Source: Tiliqua scincoides (taxonomy: Eukaryota > Chordata > Lepidosauria > Squamata > Scincidae). From it: a stretch of 64,000 nucleotides of DNA. The notes beneath the pieces are model-generated. The model did no database searches and was not told the origin of the DNA. It saw only the letters and a program-made list of their open reading frames with translations. Numbering within the stretch: position 1 is the stretch's first letter; every line of letters begins with the position of its first letter. Positions 20,867 through 31,539 of the stretch are shown piece after piece. Location: assembly GCF_035046505.1 (NCBI RefSeq), contig NC_089827.1, positions 19,543,353 through 19,607,352 of the forward strand, given 5' to 3'. The translations under genes were made by a program, and so were the position numbers.

Positions 20867-20938
20867 TGTGTTAGCTGTGCGGTCTGGGCCAGCCCAGAAT
20901 AGGATTAGACTGTTAGTATAAGGTAGCTTCCTATAGCC

Positions 20939-21402
20939 CAGGTGTGCCCAAACCCCAGCCCTGGGGCCACTTGTGGCCTTCGAGGCCTCTCAATGTGGCC
21001 CTCAGGGAGCCCCCAGTCTCCAATGAGTCTCTGGCCCTCCAGAGATTTGTTGGAGCCCACACTGGCCCAACACAATTGCTCTCAGCTTGAGGGCGACTGT
21101 TTGACCAATCGCGTGAGCTGTGGGATGAGGGCTCCCTCCACTGCTTATCGTTTCATGTCTGTGATGCAGTAGTGGCAGCAAAGGAAATGCTGGCCTTGCT
21201 TTGTGCAGGGCCCTTTATAGGCCTTGAGGTATTGCAAGACCTTCATTCATTCATATAAGTTCATCTTCAATATATTCATTTATGTAAACATATGTAAATT
21301 TATTAAAATTTTAAATGTAAAGTAATTCTCCCCCCCCCCGGGCCCCGACACAGTGTCAGAGAGACGATGTGGCCCTCCTGCCAAAAACTTTGGACACCCC
21401 TG
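20939..21402. mobile_element. Non-autonomous hAT element
   Basis: Ends CAGGTGTGCCCAAACCCC and TTTGGACACCCCTG, with a perfect 8-bp duplication CTATAGCC at 20931-20938 and 21403-21410. It is 464 bp with no transposase frame; TGTGGCC motifs near each end form the subterminal inverted repeats. Confidence 0.9.
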
Positions 21403-21410
21403 CTATAGCC

Positions 21411-22736
21411 CAAAGCTGCAATTCAACTCATCTTAGGGTTGGTTAATTCATAAATGGACATCACCTGAGTATTCAACAGTTGTTGAGTTGCAGCTGAATG
21501 TGTAAACTAACACCATTGAAAAGCATTGTGTTTGAGATGATGTGCCTTGTGATCCATGAGAACACTTGCTCATGCAAATCACCATTCAACGTTGCAATGA
21601 TCACACATGAAACTTGCCTGAAGCAGTGCTTTGGGATAGTGGGTGTGATTAAGGCAAAGGAGCCATAAATGCTGCCATTCAATAAGCCATTTATGTGCAG
21701 TGGTTTGTCATGTTGATTGGGTTATTTTTTCCCTTATGCCACTACAAACCCCTTTAGTAAGTTCCTGAGAGTATGGATAAATGTCCCTAATTACACTTGG
21801 AGATGACTGCCTTAGGAAGGAATTATATCCTGTATTCGTTGCGGCTACTTATGTTTTCAGCAGGAATTTGCTTCAAAAGATTTTATGAGATATGCAGTTC
21901 CATAAAAGATGGCAAGATGAGCTATAAGCAAGGGGAGAGATTGCTTCTTTTCAACATTACATTGAAATCAGCAATATTAGCATCCAGGACCAGCCTCAGG
22001 AACTGTCAGGTCCAATTGGAAACACTTCTGCAAGGCCTCCTCCACTAATTTTGTTTAGCTCTTAACTTGAATGGAGCCAGACCAAGAAAAAAACATGTGC
22101 AGGTGGATAGGACTCCGGTACCTTTACCGGTATAGTGCGCGCCCAGCCCACAGTGCTCCTCGACTCTCTCCATCTGCAGCAGCCCATTTCAGAGCAAGAT
22201 GGAGGAGAGGATTGTGCTGGGAGCTGCAAGGACAGGGAAAGAATGAGGTGCGCATGCTGCCACCCGCACGGCACCAATTTTGGGCCAACTGGAAGCAGTG
22301 GTGGGCGGAAACCACTTCCAAAGTGACCCAATTTCAGGCCAATTGGAAGCTGCAGTGAGTGGAAGGGCAGTACGGTGCGCCCACCATACGTGGAGCCCCG
22401 TTGGGCGAAATTGCCCCAACTGCCTAAAAGTCATATCTTCCTGTGTTGTGCCTGGGGCACATGCCCCTCAAGCTCTGCCCAAGTTACACCTCTGGAAGGA
22501 AGTATAGAGGAGAGGAGAGAGGTGTCCTCTACTCCTGCTCTGTTCCTGTTGTTCTTTTTCATGCTAATGTAGTACCAGATAGGGGGTTTGTGGATCAGTA
22601 AGGTACTACCCAAGGTGAACACTGACATTTGGCAAACAGTCTCAGGGAGGTCTTGGATCAGCCTTGTATGGCATAGTTTTCCTTCTGTGAACTCATGAGA
22701 TTTCCAAGCATTGTAAGAGGAACAGAAAAGAACAAA
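21411..22736. other. Unassigned, including a possible decayed hAT
   Basis: A mid-GC block at 22080-22495 ends AAGTTACACCTCTGG, which resembles a hAT right end, but I could not find a matching left end. Open frames there are short and overlapping on both strands. The rest is unassigned. Confidence 0.4.
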
Positions 22737-22937
22737 GGGCACAATCCTAACTTCTTATGTCAGTGCTTTCCAGCACTGGCATAAGGGCAATGCAACTCTG
22801 AGGTAAGGGAACAAACATTCCCTTACTTTGAGGAGGACTCTGTGAGTGACACCCAATTGCAGGATGCAGCACACGTCCCACTGGTACCGCTATGCCAGTG
22901 CTGGAAAGCACTGACATAAGGGGTTAGGATTGCGCCC
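22737..22937. mobile_element. 180-bp Harbinger-like MITE, extended
   Basis: Left end GGGCACAATCCTAACTTC, right end GGGGTTAGGATTGCGCCC, with AAA on both flanks (22734-22736, 22938-22940). The terminal inverted repeats extend unusually far because TTATGTCAGTGCTTTCCAGC is mirrored at the right side. Confidence 0.8.
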
Positions 22938-23435
22938 AAAGCCACATAAACAAGATGGTCCTTATGGCAAACCAGCCTCATGACTTTGTAGAATTTATAG
23001 GCTGCATGCAATCACAGCTGAGTAGGAACCAGACACATTGTGAAAATCTTCACTACGCTGAAAATTCTAGCTGTGCCCCAATTACTTGAATGGTATCGTT
23101 GGTTCTGTCCCTGTCTGAGTTTTGCATCCGCATATGTTCCAAGCATTCTTTAAGGTGCCTAGTTCTGAATGAAAACTAGCAAGGTTATTTATTTATAGAT
23201 AATGGCTCTGAAACCGATCCTGTATTTCCCAGTGCAAGTCAGAAATCACTCAGTTTCAAGTGTAAGCAGAATGTCTAAGCCTCAGTATTTGATATGGCAA
23301 CAGAATCAAATAAAGGCTTGAGATTTCTCTATAGCTCTAATTCACTTCTGTACATATAGAATCTTTCCATAACAGCCGTGTAATATGTAAAGGGTTCCAG
23401 ATAGGAGTATTAACCAAAATTATTCAAAAGAGGCT
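22938..23435. other. No recognised feature
   Basis: AT-rich sequence; no shared repeat or exon identified. Confidence 0.4.
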
Positions 23436-23782
23436 AACAGCTCAATCCTATGCAGGCCGACCACCAGCAGAACATGCTTCATAAAAACCACTCCAACAGT
23501 CAGCTGTATCCTAACCCTTCTTCCTCTCTGTATCCTCTGCCGAATCCTAACCCCTGTCCAGGCCTGCTGGCTTGTACAGGTTTGCTTGGAATTGTGCCTA
23601 CTATTTAGCAGGTACAGATCTAAGTAGCCCCATAAGGTAGGCTGGGGCATTACGTGGCGTAAGGGGAAAGATAACCCCTTTTGCGGAGGAGACCTCGAGT
23701 CTACTCCAAAGTTGTGCTGGATACAATGAAGGCTATGCAGCCCCACTACACCAGTGCAGGTGTGGGGTTAGGACTGGGTTGC
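23436..23782. mobile_element. Long GC-rich MITE, shortened copy
   Basis: Left end TAACAGCTCAATCCTATGC, right part GGTTAGGACTGGGTTGCC. The interior blocks (CAGATCTAAGTAGCCCCATA, GGTGCTGGATACA-like, CCAGTGCAGG) recur in 37783-38317 and 53382-53930. It is about 200 bp shorter than those. Confidence 0.55.
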
Positions 23783-23812
23783 CCATCTATATGTGGCAAA
23801 GTCTCTCTTGCA

Positions 23813-23815
<3 letters not shown>

Positions 23816-23874
<59 letters not shown>

Positions 23875-23884
23875 GCCTGCCTGC
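23816..23884. repeat. (CT)n then (GCCT)n microsatellite
   Basis: Fifty-five bases of CT dinucleotide to 23870 followed by GCCT tetranucleotides to 23884. Serine/leucine-rich frames across it are artefacts. Confidence 0.95.
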
Positions 23885-24049
23885 CAAATCAACTTTGCTA
23901 CATAAATGCTGCAATTTCACATTTCTTTGTTCTTCTTCATTCTGACTTTGATCTTAGGGTTAACATGGCGACTGAGTTGTCTGCTGAACTTGTTTTATAG
24001 ACGGACAGAGGTTAAGTCTTCACACTGATTCTGTTGGTTCCGTCAGCAA

Positions 24050-24560
24050 CATCTGATAGCCTTTGATCGTCAGTTGTTTGTTAACGCACCAGTGGACACT
24101 TTCTTGGGTAGGCGGGATTGCTTTCATGAGGTTCCGTACCTTCTTCATAGAGAGAGATCCCAGGGGAAGGATCTGGTTCAAGCAAACACATTCTTTATCC
24201 GGAATTCAGCAGGGTTCTAGCCTGTCACCATTCCTGCTCAGCACGGATCTAAGGTCACTAGGGGAGATGAGATGATTGGGGCTGCAATACCATCAGTGCA
24301 CAGATGACACTTGGTTCTGCTTCATTTCTTATAAAATCCCAGATGGTTGATGAGTTTATTTGCTTTCTCAGTGTCTGGCTGAGAGAGTTGGCTGAACCGC
24401 TAGTCTCAAGAAATCAGAGATGATACAGCTTGTAGAAGTTATTCAGAGGATAGGAACCTGTAAAAGAAGGATTGCAGTTCCTGGTAGCTTGGGTGTGCTT
24501 TAGAGCCAGCGATGGATAATCGACTATTGGCTCATCTCATAAATCAGTACTGCTGAGTTT
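24050..24560 (+). mobile_element. L2 LINE ORF2 fragment (decayed)
   Basis: The order of segments follows the L2 reverse transcriptase region: GGATTGCTTTCATGAGGTTC, a GGAATTCAGCAGGGTTCTAG segment (the PQGS region), CCTGTCACCATTCCTGCTC, CTAGGGGAGATGAGATG, then a CAGATGACAC segment corresponding to the ADDT catalytic motif followed by an L2-like CTTGGTTCTGCTTCATTTCTT. The frame is broken, as expected for an old copy. Confidence 0.6.
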
Positions 24561-24876
24561 GCTCTGAGAACTCTTGGAAGCACTCAGGGTATTTCTGACA
24601 GTTTGTCAGAAAGTTAGTAAAGACAAAGCCTCCCTATCAGCCTTCCCAACTCAATGTGCCACTGAGCAAGGGTGAGAAACTGGAGGCAGGGAAGGCAGAC
24701 TAGTGACAAGAGACATCTTGTTGTCTTCATCCTCCTGTGTTTTGCCACTGGGATGCATGGGAGTTGTAATTTCCAGTGCCTTCCAAATCAATGAATTGGG
24801 CAGGAGGCCTAGGTAGCTACAGTTCCCATGTAGCCAGGAGGCAAAGCAAATGACACTCCTGAGCATGTTTTGTATT
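24561..24876. other. No recognised feature
   Basis: Unassigned sequence between the L2 fragment and the next hAT element. Confidence 0.35.
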
Positions 24877-24884
24877 GCCTAGAC

Positions 24885-25278
24885 TAGGGCGGTCCAACTT
24901 TTGCTGCTAAAAGGGCTGCAGTATGCTGGCTCCATCTCCCAAGAGTGCAAGTGCAGAAGTAATTGGCGGCGATGTGATGACCGGAAGCCAATTACTTCTG
25001 GGTTCTGAGCTGGGTGGCTGGGTTCTGAGCCAGGTGGCAAGAGAAGGCAGTGGGTGTGGTGGGGCTTTTTAATCTCCCTGCAGCACCATCCTGTCTTCTC
25101 CTTCTCCAAAAGAGAAATTGGAATGGCTTGTCAGGGAGTTGGAATGGCTTGTCCTCCTGCTTCAGCAGGAAAAACTGCTGAAGCAGGAGGAGGGTGTGGG
25201 TGTGGCAGGGTTCTCTAGTCACCCAAAGAGGCCTCATGGACTGCATGTGACCTGCAGGCCATGTGTAGGACCAGCATG
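24885..25278. mobile_element. hAT-like element, decayed ends
   Basis: Begins TAGGGCGGTCCAACTTTTG and ends GTGTAGGACCAGCATG, a weak inverted pair. The flanks GCCTAGAC (24877-24884) and GTCTAGAC (25279-25286) match at 6 of 8. The interior has an imperfect palindrome around 25150-25190 (CTGCTTCAGCAGG...CTGAAGCAGGAGG). Confidence 0.55.
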
Positions 25279-25286
25279 GTCTAGAC

Positions 25287-25752
25287 CAGTGCTTCCTAAA
25301 CCATTTTGGGCCACTGCCCCTTTTGTACCATAAACTTATCCCTAGTTCCCCCTACCTTACGCTATAAAAAGCATTTTTCACAATAGCAGTATTCATGACC
25401 CACTAAGGAAGATAATAACAATAAAATTCAAGATAGTAAAAAAGTCACGTTTATTCAAAATCCAGTTGAAACTTTTTAGTTAAATTTATTCATCGAAATT
25501 GATGAACGTGATCCAGTGATACCAGCTTTTCAAAGTCTGATAGTCATTTAACAAGAATCTTAGATCACACTTCTTAGATCGCACTTGATTGATTGATTGA
25601 TTGATTGATTGATCCCACTTAGTAAGCACTTCACTGTTCAGTACATTCTTAATATAATCGATGGGCTTGATGAACTGATACCATTTTCCTAATGTTTGGT
25701 TTAAAGTTACTTAGCAGAAGCCCCCACATTTAGTAATCTGCAGTCAATTTGC
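25287..25752. mobile_element. hAT left end and flanking unassigned sequence
   Basis: CAGTGCTTCCTAAACCATTT at 25287 is a typical hAT left terminus and starts directly after GTCTAGAC. I could not locate its right end before the LINE at 25753. A TTGA tetranucleotide tract lies at 25585-25613. Confidence 0.4.
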
Positions 25753-27056
25753 GGGAGAACCTGTGGACATTATATATCTGGACTTTCAAAAGGCGTTTGA
25801 CACGGTCCCTCACCAAAGGCTACTGAAAAAACTCCACAGTCAGGGAATTAGAGGACAGGTCCTCTCGTGGATTGAGAACTGGTTGGAGGCCAGGAAGCAG
25901 AGAGTGGGTGTCAATGGGCAATTTTCACAATGGAGAGAGGTGAAAAGTGGTGTGCCCCAAGGATCTGTCCTGGGACCGGTGCTTTTCAACCTCTTCATAA
26001 ATGACCTGGAGACAGGGTTGAGCAGTGAAGTGGCTAAGTTTGCAGACGACACCAAACTTTTCCGAGTGGTAAAGACCAGAAGTGATTGTGAGGAGCTCCA
26101 GAAGGATCTCTCCAGACTGGCAGAATGGGCAGCAAAATGGCAGATGCGCTTTAATGTCAGTAAGTGTAAAGTCATGCACATTGGGGCAAAAAATCAAAAC
26201 TTTAGATATAGGCTGATGGGTTCTGAGCTGTCTGTGACAGATCAGGAGAGAGATCTTGGGGTGGTGGTGGACAGGTCGATGAAAGTGTCGACCCAATGTG
26301 TGGTGGCAGTGAAGAAGGCCAATTCTATGCTTGGGATCATTAGGAAGGGTATTGAGAACAAAACAGTTAGTATTATAATGCCGTTGTACAAATCGATGGT
26401 AAGGCCACACCTGGAGTATTGTGTCCAGTTCTGGTCGCCGCATCTCAAAAAAGACATAGTGGAAATGGAAAAGGTGCAAAAGAGAGCGACTAACATGATT
26501 ACGGGGCTGGGGCACCTTCCTTATGAGGAAGGGCTACGGCGTTTGGGCCTCTTCAGCCTAGAAAAGAGACGCTTGAGGGGGGACATGATTGAGACATACA
26601 AAATTATGCAGGGGATGGACAGAGTGGATAGGGAGATGCTCTTTACACTCTCATATAATACCAGAACGAGGGGACATCCACTAAAATTGAGTGTTGGGCG
26701 GGTTAGGACAGACAAAAGAAAATATTTCTTTACTCAGCGCGTGGTCGGTCTGTGGAACTCCTTGCCACAGGATGTGGTGCTGGCGTCTAGCCTAGACGCC
26801 TTTAAAAGGGGATTGGACGAGTTTCTGGAGGAAAAATCCATTATGGGGTACAAGCCATGATGTGTATGCGCAACCTCCTGATTTTAGGAATGGGTTAAGT
26901 CAGAATGCCAGATGTAGGGGAGAGCACCAGGATGAGGTCTCTTGTTATCTGGTGTGCTCCCTGGGGCATTTGGTGGGCCGCTGTGAGATACAGGAAGCTG
27001 GACTAGATGGGCCTATGGCCTGATCCAGTGGGGCTGTTCTTATGTTCTTATGTTCA
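25753..27056 (+). mobile_element. CR1/L3-type LINE, 5'-truncated, best-preserved copy
   Basis: A 1.3-kb LINE 3' portion. It starts within the reverse transcriptase domain, runs through the ORF2 stop at 26858-26860 and about 195 bases of 3' untranslated sequence, and ends in a TTCTTATG tandem tail at 27036-27053. Smaller 3' pieces of the same family lie at 186-498, 7585-8000 (minus), 18150-18462 and about 34998-35048 (minus). Truncation at the 5' end is the usual outcome of target-primed reverse transcription. Confidence 0.9.
25763..26860 (+). CDS. Partial CR1/L3-type reverse transcriptase (ORF2 C-terminal part)
   Basis: An open frame of 365 codons encoding the C-terminal part of a non-LTR retrotransposon reverse transcriptase. 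Visible motifs are DFQKAFD (residues 7-13, holding the first catalytic Asp), SGVPQGSVLGP (62-72), FADD (93-96, the catalytic pair) and the CR1-type C-terminal region with PHLEYCVQFW, LFSLEKRRLRGDMI and FFTQRVVGLWNSLPQDVV. The endonuclease and the N-terminal reverse transcriptase motifs are absent, so the fragment cannot act alone. The first Met is internal and arbitrary; the true frame continued upstream in the parent element. The frame is uninterrupted, which suggests a fairly recent insertion. It is not a host gene. Confidence 0.92.
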   Translation: MDIIYLDFQKAFDTVPHQRLLKKLHSQGIRGQVLSWIENWLEARKQRVGVNGQFSQWREVKSGVPQGSVLGPVLFNLFINDLETGLSSEVAKFADDTKLFRVVKTRSDCEELQKDLSRLAEWAAKWQMRFNVSKCKVMHIGAKNQNFRYRLMGSELSVTDQERDLGVVVDRSMKVSTQCVVAVKKANSMLGIIRKGIENKTVSIIMPLYKSMVRPHLEYCVQFWSPHLKKDIVEMEKVQKRATNMITGLGHLPYEEGLRRLGLFSLEKRRLRGDMIETYKIMQGMDRVDREMLFTLSYNTRTRGHPLKLSVGRVRTDKRKYFFTQRVVGLWNSLPQDVVLASSLDAFKRGLDEFLEEKSIMGYKP

Positions 27057-27639
27057 ATTTCTTTGTTCCCTTACCCAAGGATGCCTCCAGAGGCCAAAAC
27101 ACCCCACGGAATTCTGCGGATGCTCTATTGGTAGTGCTGCATCGCCACGCAGAGAGCTAGGAACTGGCTGTTTGTTTCTCTTTCTGTTACTGTAAATCCC
27201 AAATTATATGTCATTATTGGCCCAGTCCTGTCCAAACCTTACCCTGGCAGATCCCACAATTCACTAGTGCAAAGCCACAGCTCTTGGCACAACAGACTGC
27301 AGGGCATTGATTCCCACGTGTGTGAGAAAAGCCTTGTTCCTCCTTGACCTTATATTATGACTTCTTGTAAAGAAAAGAGATAGGGAAGATAAAGGGAGTA
27401 AGTCTCAACCATCACAACCGAAGATTAGAAAGGAGAAGTGTTTTACTGTCCAGTTCTATGAACTATTGTATTGAAGCATGATCCCATGCTATCAATTTAA
27501 GTAAATGCACTAAATGCAAAAAAAGAGTTGACCTGGTATTTTTCCATAGCAAGCAGGTCAGAACTGCATGGCAGTGTTTGCAGACAGCAGCTTGCTCTGC
27601 TACAGCTGAAGCCGCTCTTTAGGACTGAGGTGCTTGCAT
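27057..27639. other. No recognised feature
   Basis: Unassigned sequence; no shared repeat or exon found. Confidence 0.4.
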
Positions 27640-27647
27640 ATGACAAG

Positions 27648-27849
27648 CAGTGGCATAGCTAGAGGGGGTACCAAGCACTAAGATTTGCAGGGAGCTTCAC
27701 TGTGGTGTGCAAGCAGTCCCTCCCCCTCCTCTTCAGAGTCATTCTTGTGGCCTGGAATGGCTGTGAAGGGGAGGGAGAGGAGCTGCTTCCATGCTGCGGT
27801 GAGGGTCCCTGCAAAACAGTGCTTTGCACTTCCTCTAGCTACACCACTA
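27648..27849. mobile_element. Non-autonomous hAT element (CAGTGGCGTAGC family)
   Basis: Left end CAGTGGCATAGCTAGAGGG, right end CCTCTAGCTACACCACTA. The flanks ATGACAAG and ATGTCAAG match at 7 of 8. The interior palindrome around CTCCCCCTCC / GGGGAGGGAG matches 13755-13976. Confidence 0.85.
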
Positions 27850-27857
27850 ATGTCAAG

Positions 27858-28589
27858 ATATCCAGCATTTAGTTTCTCAAATATATCCTACGGAATTTTT
27901 TTTTGGGGGGGGGGGGCGGCTCAGCAAACTCACTCGCAATATCCTCAAAATCCAAAGTGCATCAAATTTCAAAAGGGCCCCCAAGTGCAAAATGGTATGC
28001 GCATGGCGAGCTGACACTATGTCATGTCACCCCAAGTGAAAGCTACGGCTGCTGTGAAACAATCTGAAAAGGGATATTTTAGGTGCATCATAGGAGAACA
28101 CTGTCCAAGATGCCTCACTTTAAGCATTTCAACTTGTCAAATGAATGTGCAAAAGACCAAAGTGTAGAGTGCATAAAATGAGGGACAACAGCTTGTGTTG
28201 TAACACAGTGGGCTCTGTTTGATTAATGAGCTCCTCTTTCTTACATTACAACTTTTTGGCAGGAGGAATCCCAGGTGGTGTGAAAAATACCTGCAGTAAG
28301 GGATGTACAAGAGGCCATAACAGCTGAAATGGACAACAGCAGGGCATGCACAAGACTGCATAGTTCACAAGTAAGGCTGCTGTCTGCTGTAGTGAAGGTA
28401 AGATACAACCAAGAGTGAGTGGAAGCACTTCAGGGGGGATCTGCTTCACACACATCTCTGCCCACAAGGGGAATGGATAATGTACCAGGTGCAACTTCAA
28501 GAGGAGCTGGCTTGTGTCAGTGGAACTTCTTGGCTGACTATCCAGGCCAAGGTCTCTGTGCATCTCAACAGGATGTGCCATAACCACTG
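27858..28589. other. No recognised feature
   Basis: Unassigned sequence with a G run near 27905. Minus-strand open frames reach 113 codons but resemble nothing I know. Confidence 0.4.
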
Positions 28590-29040
28590 TATAACTCTTT
28601 ATTGTTGTATTTATATACCATCTTTCTCATAGACTCAGGGCCCAATCCTATCCAACTTTCCATTTTCAAGGCAGGTTACATAGGCAGGCTGACCATAAGC
28701 CCCATTTTTACAAGTGTTGTTCTATGAGAGAAACCCATAGAACCTGCCATTTCTCCAGATGTTTCCCTTCATAGTGCAATTTTCATCCTGGCTGCACAGC
28801 TCTAGCCATCCAAGCTTTCACAGGCAACTGCAAATCAAGCCAGAGACTAGCTCTCAAGATGTTATTCATTTTTTGCCAGCTGGCTCCTCCACATTCTACC
28901 CTCCTCCACATTTATTTGCAGAGCTCCATCAGCTCCATCAGTGGCATTCCAGTTGTCCATCCAAGGTGAGACCAAAGCTGATCCTGCTTAGCTTCTTCAG
29001 GCAAAGCAGCAGATCAACTTCCAGACCATACCTCCTGCCT
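28590..29040 (-). mobile_element. Second 5S-derived SINE-like family, copy 1
   Basis: In minus-strand sense a head of GAAGCTAAGCAGGATCAG, GGTCTCACC and TTGGATGG (28957-29003) resembles 5S rRNA internal promoter sequence. About 300 bases of body follow, then an L2-like tail whose complement is TATATACCATCTTTCTCA near 28608. It shares the body with 47893-48250 (for example CCATTTCTCCAGATGTTTCC). Both copies are diverged. Confidence 0.55.
28638..28662. repeat. Solo MITE terminus
   Basis: GGGCCCAATCCTATCCAACT and five more bases, a single terminal inverted repeat of the 180-bp MITE, sits inside the SINE-like tail where the paralogue at 47.9 kb has none. The rest of the element is missing. Confidence 0.65.
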
Positions 29041-29106
29041 CCAGACCACACTAGCTGTGTACAGTTCCACATTCACACTTATAGCTGGTCCTGGTCCTGG
29101 TCTACC

Positions 29107-29313
29107 CAGTAGCATTGCTACAGGACTGGCAGTATGGTAAGTACTGCAGGTGCCTCAATGCATTGTGTAACCCACCCACCCCTCCACTGGAACCATTCTG
29201 GGCAATAATGACAACATGTTACCATCGCTGCCCAGAATGGCTCCAACGGGGAGTGGGAGGGGCAGGTTAGATGGACCTGCAATACTTACTGAGCTCTCCT
29301 CCTGTAGCTACTG
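29107..29313. mobile_element. Non-autonomous hAT element (CAGTGGCGTAGC family)
   Basis: Left end CAGTAGCATTGCTACAGGAC, right end TCCTGTAGCTACTG. The flanks GGTCTACC and GGTCTGCT match at 6 of 8. It shares ACCATTCTGGGCA and GCAATACTTAC blocks with 61282-61489. Confidence 0.8.
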
Positions 29314-29407
29314 GGTCTGCTGAATCTCAGCAATTGCTACCCATTTCTTTATTTCCTTCCCCTTGCGCTTTGTAGGTCTTGACAGTGACACAAGCAAGCA
29401 AGATGCC

Positions 29408-29647
29408 CAGTAGCAGAGCCAGAGGAGGGGCAGAGCTATAAGTCCTGCACAGCTCTGAAACTCGCCATGTAAGCTGGCCCTTCTCACTCTTGGAGACTGT
29501 CCAGGGGCTAAAGCAATGCAGGGAGATGCCTCAGCGTTGCATTCGCTCCTTGGAATGGCCCCAAGAGCGGGGGGGGGGGAAGCTTACATGGTGAGTTTTG
29601 AAGTTGTGCAGTACTTACAGCTTTGCCCCCCTCAAGCTCTGCCACTG
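29408..29647. mobile_element. Non-autonomous hAT element
   Basis: Left end CAGTAGCAGAGCCAGAGGAG, right end CTCAAGCTCTGCCACTG. The flanks AAGATGCC and AAGATACC match at 7 of 8. Extended subterminal repeats are visible (CATGTAAGCT and AGCTTACATG). Confidence 0.85.
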
Positions 29648-29655
29648 AAGATACC

Positions 29656-30757
29656 ATACTGGGTTGATGGTTGGTCTGATCTACCAGGTGTGCCCTTACA
29701 TAATGTGCCTTTCTGTCTTCTACCACCACATGGAACAGGAATTTAAAACAGAAAAAGAAAACAAGTAATATTTCTTTTTTCAAGACTAAAAAAAAAGGTC
29801 TTCCTGGGTTCACTAAGCATGCTGATGGTGGGTGAGCAGAAGCCTAAAAACCGGAGGTATAACCATTGCAGGAATTTGCCACACATTTTTCTTTCATTTT
29901 CTGATGTAGACATTTTATCACCTATAGTCGTGCAAAAGACATCGCATTACAAAAGCAGCCTCTGTAAGATTTATAGGTGTCTGTCCATGTGCCATTTTGT
30001 GAAATATTGAATTAATAAGAAGCAGACAGAAAGCACAAAAGAGGATGCAGTAGCGCAGCGGTAATGACTCGACTCTTGCTTGTTTTGGTCATGATATTTG
30101 TGACAGCTCTTGAATATATTCCAGATTTTCAGCATCTATGGAATTTTCCACTGAGTTCTCAATATTCAGATCACACTCGCTGAGTTCCAGCTGTGGCGGT
30201 ACAGATTAAAACACAGCAGCCCTGCAACACTGGCAGACAGGATTCTTTTTGTCTCTTTCCTCAGTGGATGCCCTTTCCACACACTCATATTAGATACATG
30301 GTTGACAAATGCATATTCATTACCATTAATTGATAAAACACAGTGTGCTGCATCCAATTAGAGCACAACCATTTTGGAAGGAGCGAGATCCCAACACTAT
30401 TCACACATCTGATTACACACAAAATTCTGACAAAGACTTTCTACTGTCATTTATATGGCTTTTTGTGGCAGCCCTGTAAAGGCTTAGGGTGAGTATTATA
30501 CTGACATCACAGGCATTTATGCTGGTGTCAATATTTCGGATTAGGGTTAAACCAGCTACTTGGACTAGAATACTGGATTTAATTGAAACAACTCCCTGAT
30601 GGTCTGGTCTGGTTTGATGTAGATATGGGCACTCTGATGTAGCGGATCTCATCAAGGAAACCATTCCCTGCATTGCCATTTATGGGGATGGCTTCTGGGG
30701 GGACTCTTGGGAACATTTATGGGGCTCTGGGCTGAGCAATTATTTTAGGTTTTAGAT
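29656..30757. other. Mostly unique sequence
   Basis: No repeat shared within the window and no exon. The 30080-30370 part is balanced in composition, free of obvious repeats, and might be conserved non-coding DNA, but this cannot be judged without alignment. Confidence 0.35.
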
Positions 30758-31008
30758 CAGGGGTTTCCAAACCCCAGCTCATGGGCCAAATCCAGCGCTC
30801 TGGAGGCTTTTACCCAGACTGTATGGTTCCCCAACCTCTCAGAAGTAGTGTTTTACAGGTGACCAGAATTGTGAATCTGGGCATCTGCAACCCACATGTT
30901 CAGGAGATGAACTCAGGGCATCCTGTGAGGGCATATGATACAAATGCCTTGCTTAAGCTGAGTAGGTAATAGTGCAGTTCCAAGCTGGGGGACTCCCTGA
31001 AACCCCTG
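30758..31008. mobile_element. Possible hAT element
   Basis: CAGGGGTTTCCAAACCCC at the left and CTGAAACCCCTG at the right form an inverted pair typical of hAT ends. No convincing 8-bp duplication is left. Confidence 0.45.
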
Positions 31009-31134
31009 TGTATGTGACCATATTGAAAAAAAGATGGTGGAACTAGGGTTTGTGTCACCTGGTACAGTACGCCAGTCCATCACCCCATAATGGACCTCCG
31101 CCCATGCAGTGGGTAGGGCAATGCCCTGGGTGAG

Positions 31135-31296
31135 TGGGCTTGGTGATGTACCAGAGTGTGCACTGCATCCGGGGAGGGGGAAGTCAGTCACAGAAGCCTC
31201 CTCAAGGAAAGGGAGTGTTTGTTCCCTTACCCCATGGCTGTATTGAGGCTGCATTGGCACTTAAAAGTTGGATTGGAAAGTTGGATAGGCGAGGCC
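31135..31296. mobile_element. 180-bp Harbinger-like MITE, decayed
   Basis: Contains GCACTGCATCCGGGGAGGG, CTCAAGGAAAGGGAGTGTTT and GTTGGATAGGCGAGGCC in family order. Sequence just upstream (31045-31130, GGGTAGGGCAATGCCCTGGG) matches 51480-51500, part of the 1-kb hAT family. Confidence 0.6.
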
Positions 31297-31297
31297 A

Positions 31298-31408
31298 CTG
31301 TTCACTGGCTGCTGCTCTCCAAGGTTCCAGACAGGCACATTTCCCACTTGATGATGCTGGCGATTGAACCTGGATCCTTCTGAGGCTGTAGTACTGAGCT
31401 TTGCATCT
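31298..31408 (-). mobile_element. tRNA-derived SINE fragment (possible)
   Basis: The complement of GGCGATTGAACCTGGATCCT resembles a tRNA B box, and the complement of GTAGTACTGAGCTTTGCAT resembles the A-box side of a tRNA-Ala-like head. It is diverged. Confidence 0.4.
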
Positions 31409-31539
31409 CTCCTTGCCTCCTCCTCTTTGGGGTGTCCCCATTTGCAATTCTCATGTTCAGGATGCTACCCCTTCTGTCCATATGAATACATTGCACAGGA
31501 ACAGTCCAAAGATTATCCGCCCTGCACCAGGAAGTATAT

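Noticed and set aside
25840-26515. Antisense frames of 113 and 196 codons over the LINE
   Set aside because: They mirror the conserved reverse transcriptase frame and have no independent support.
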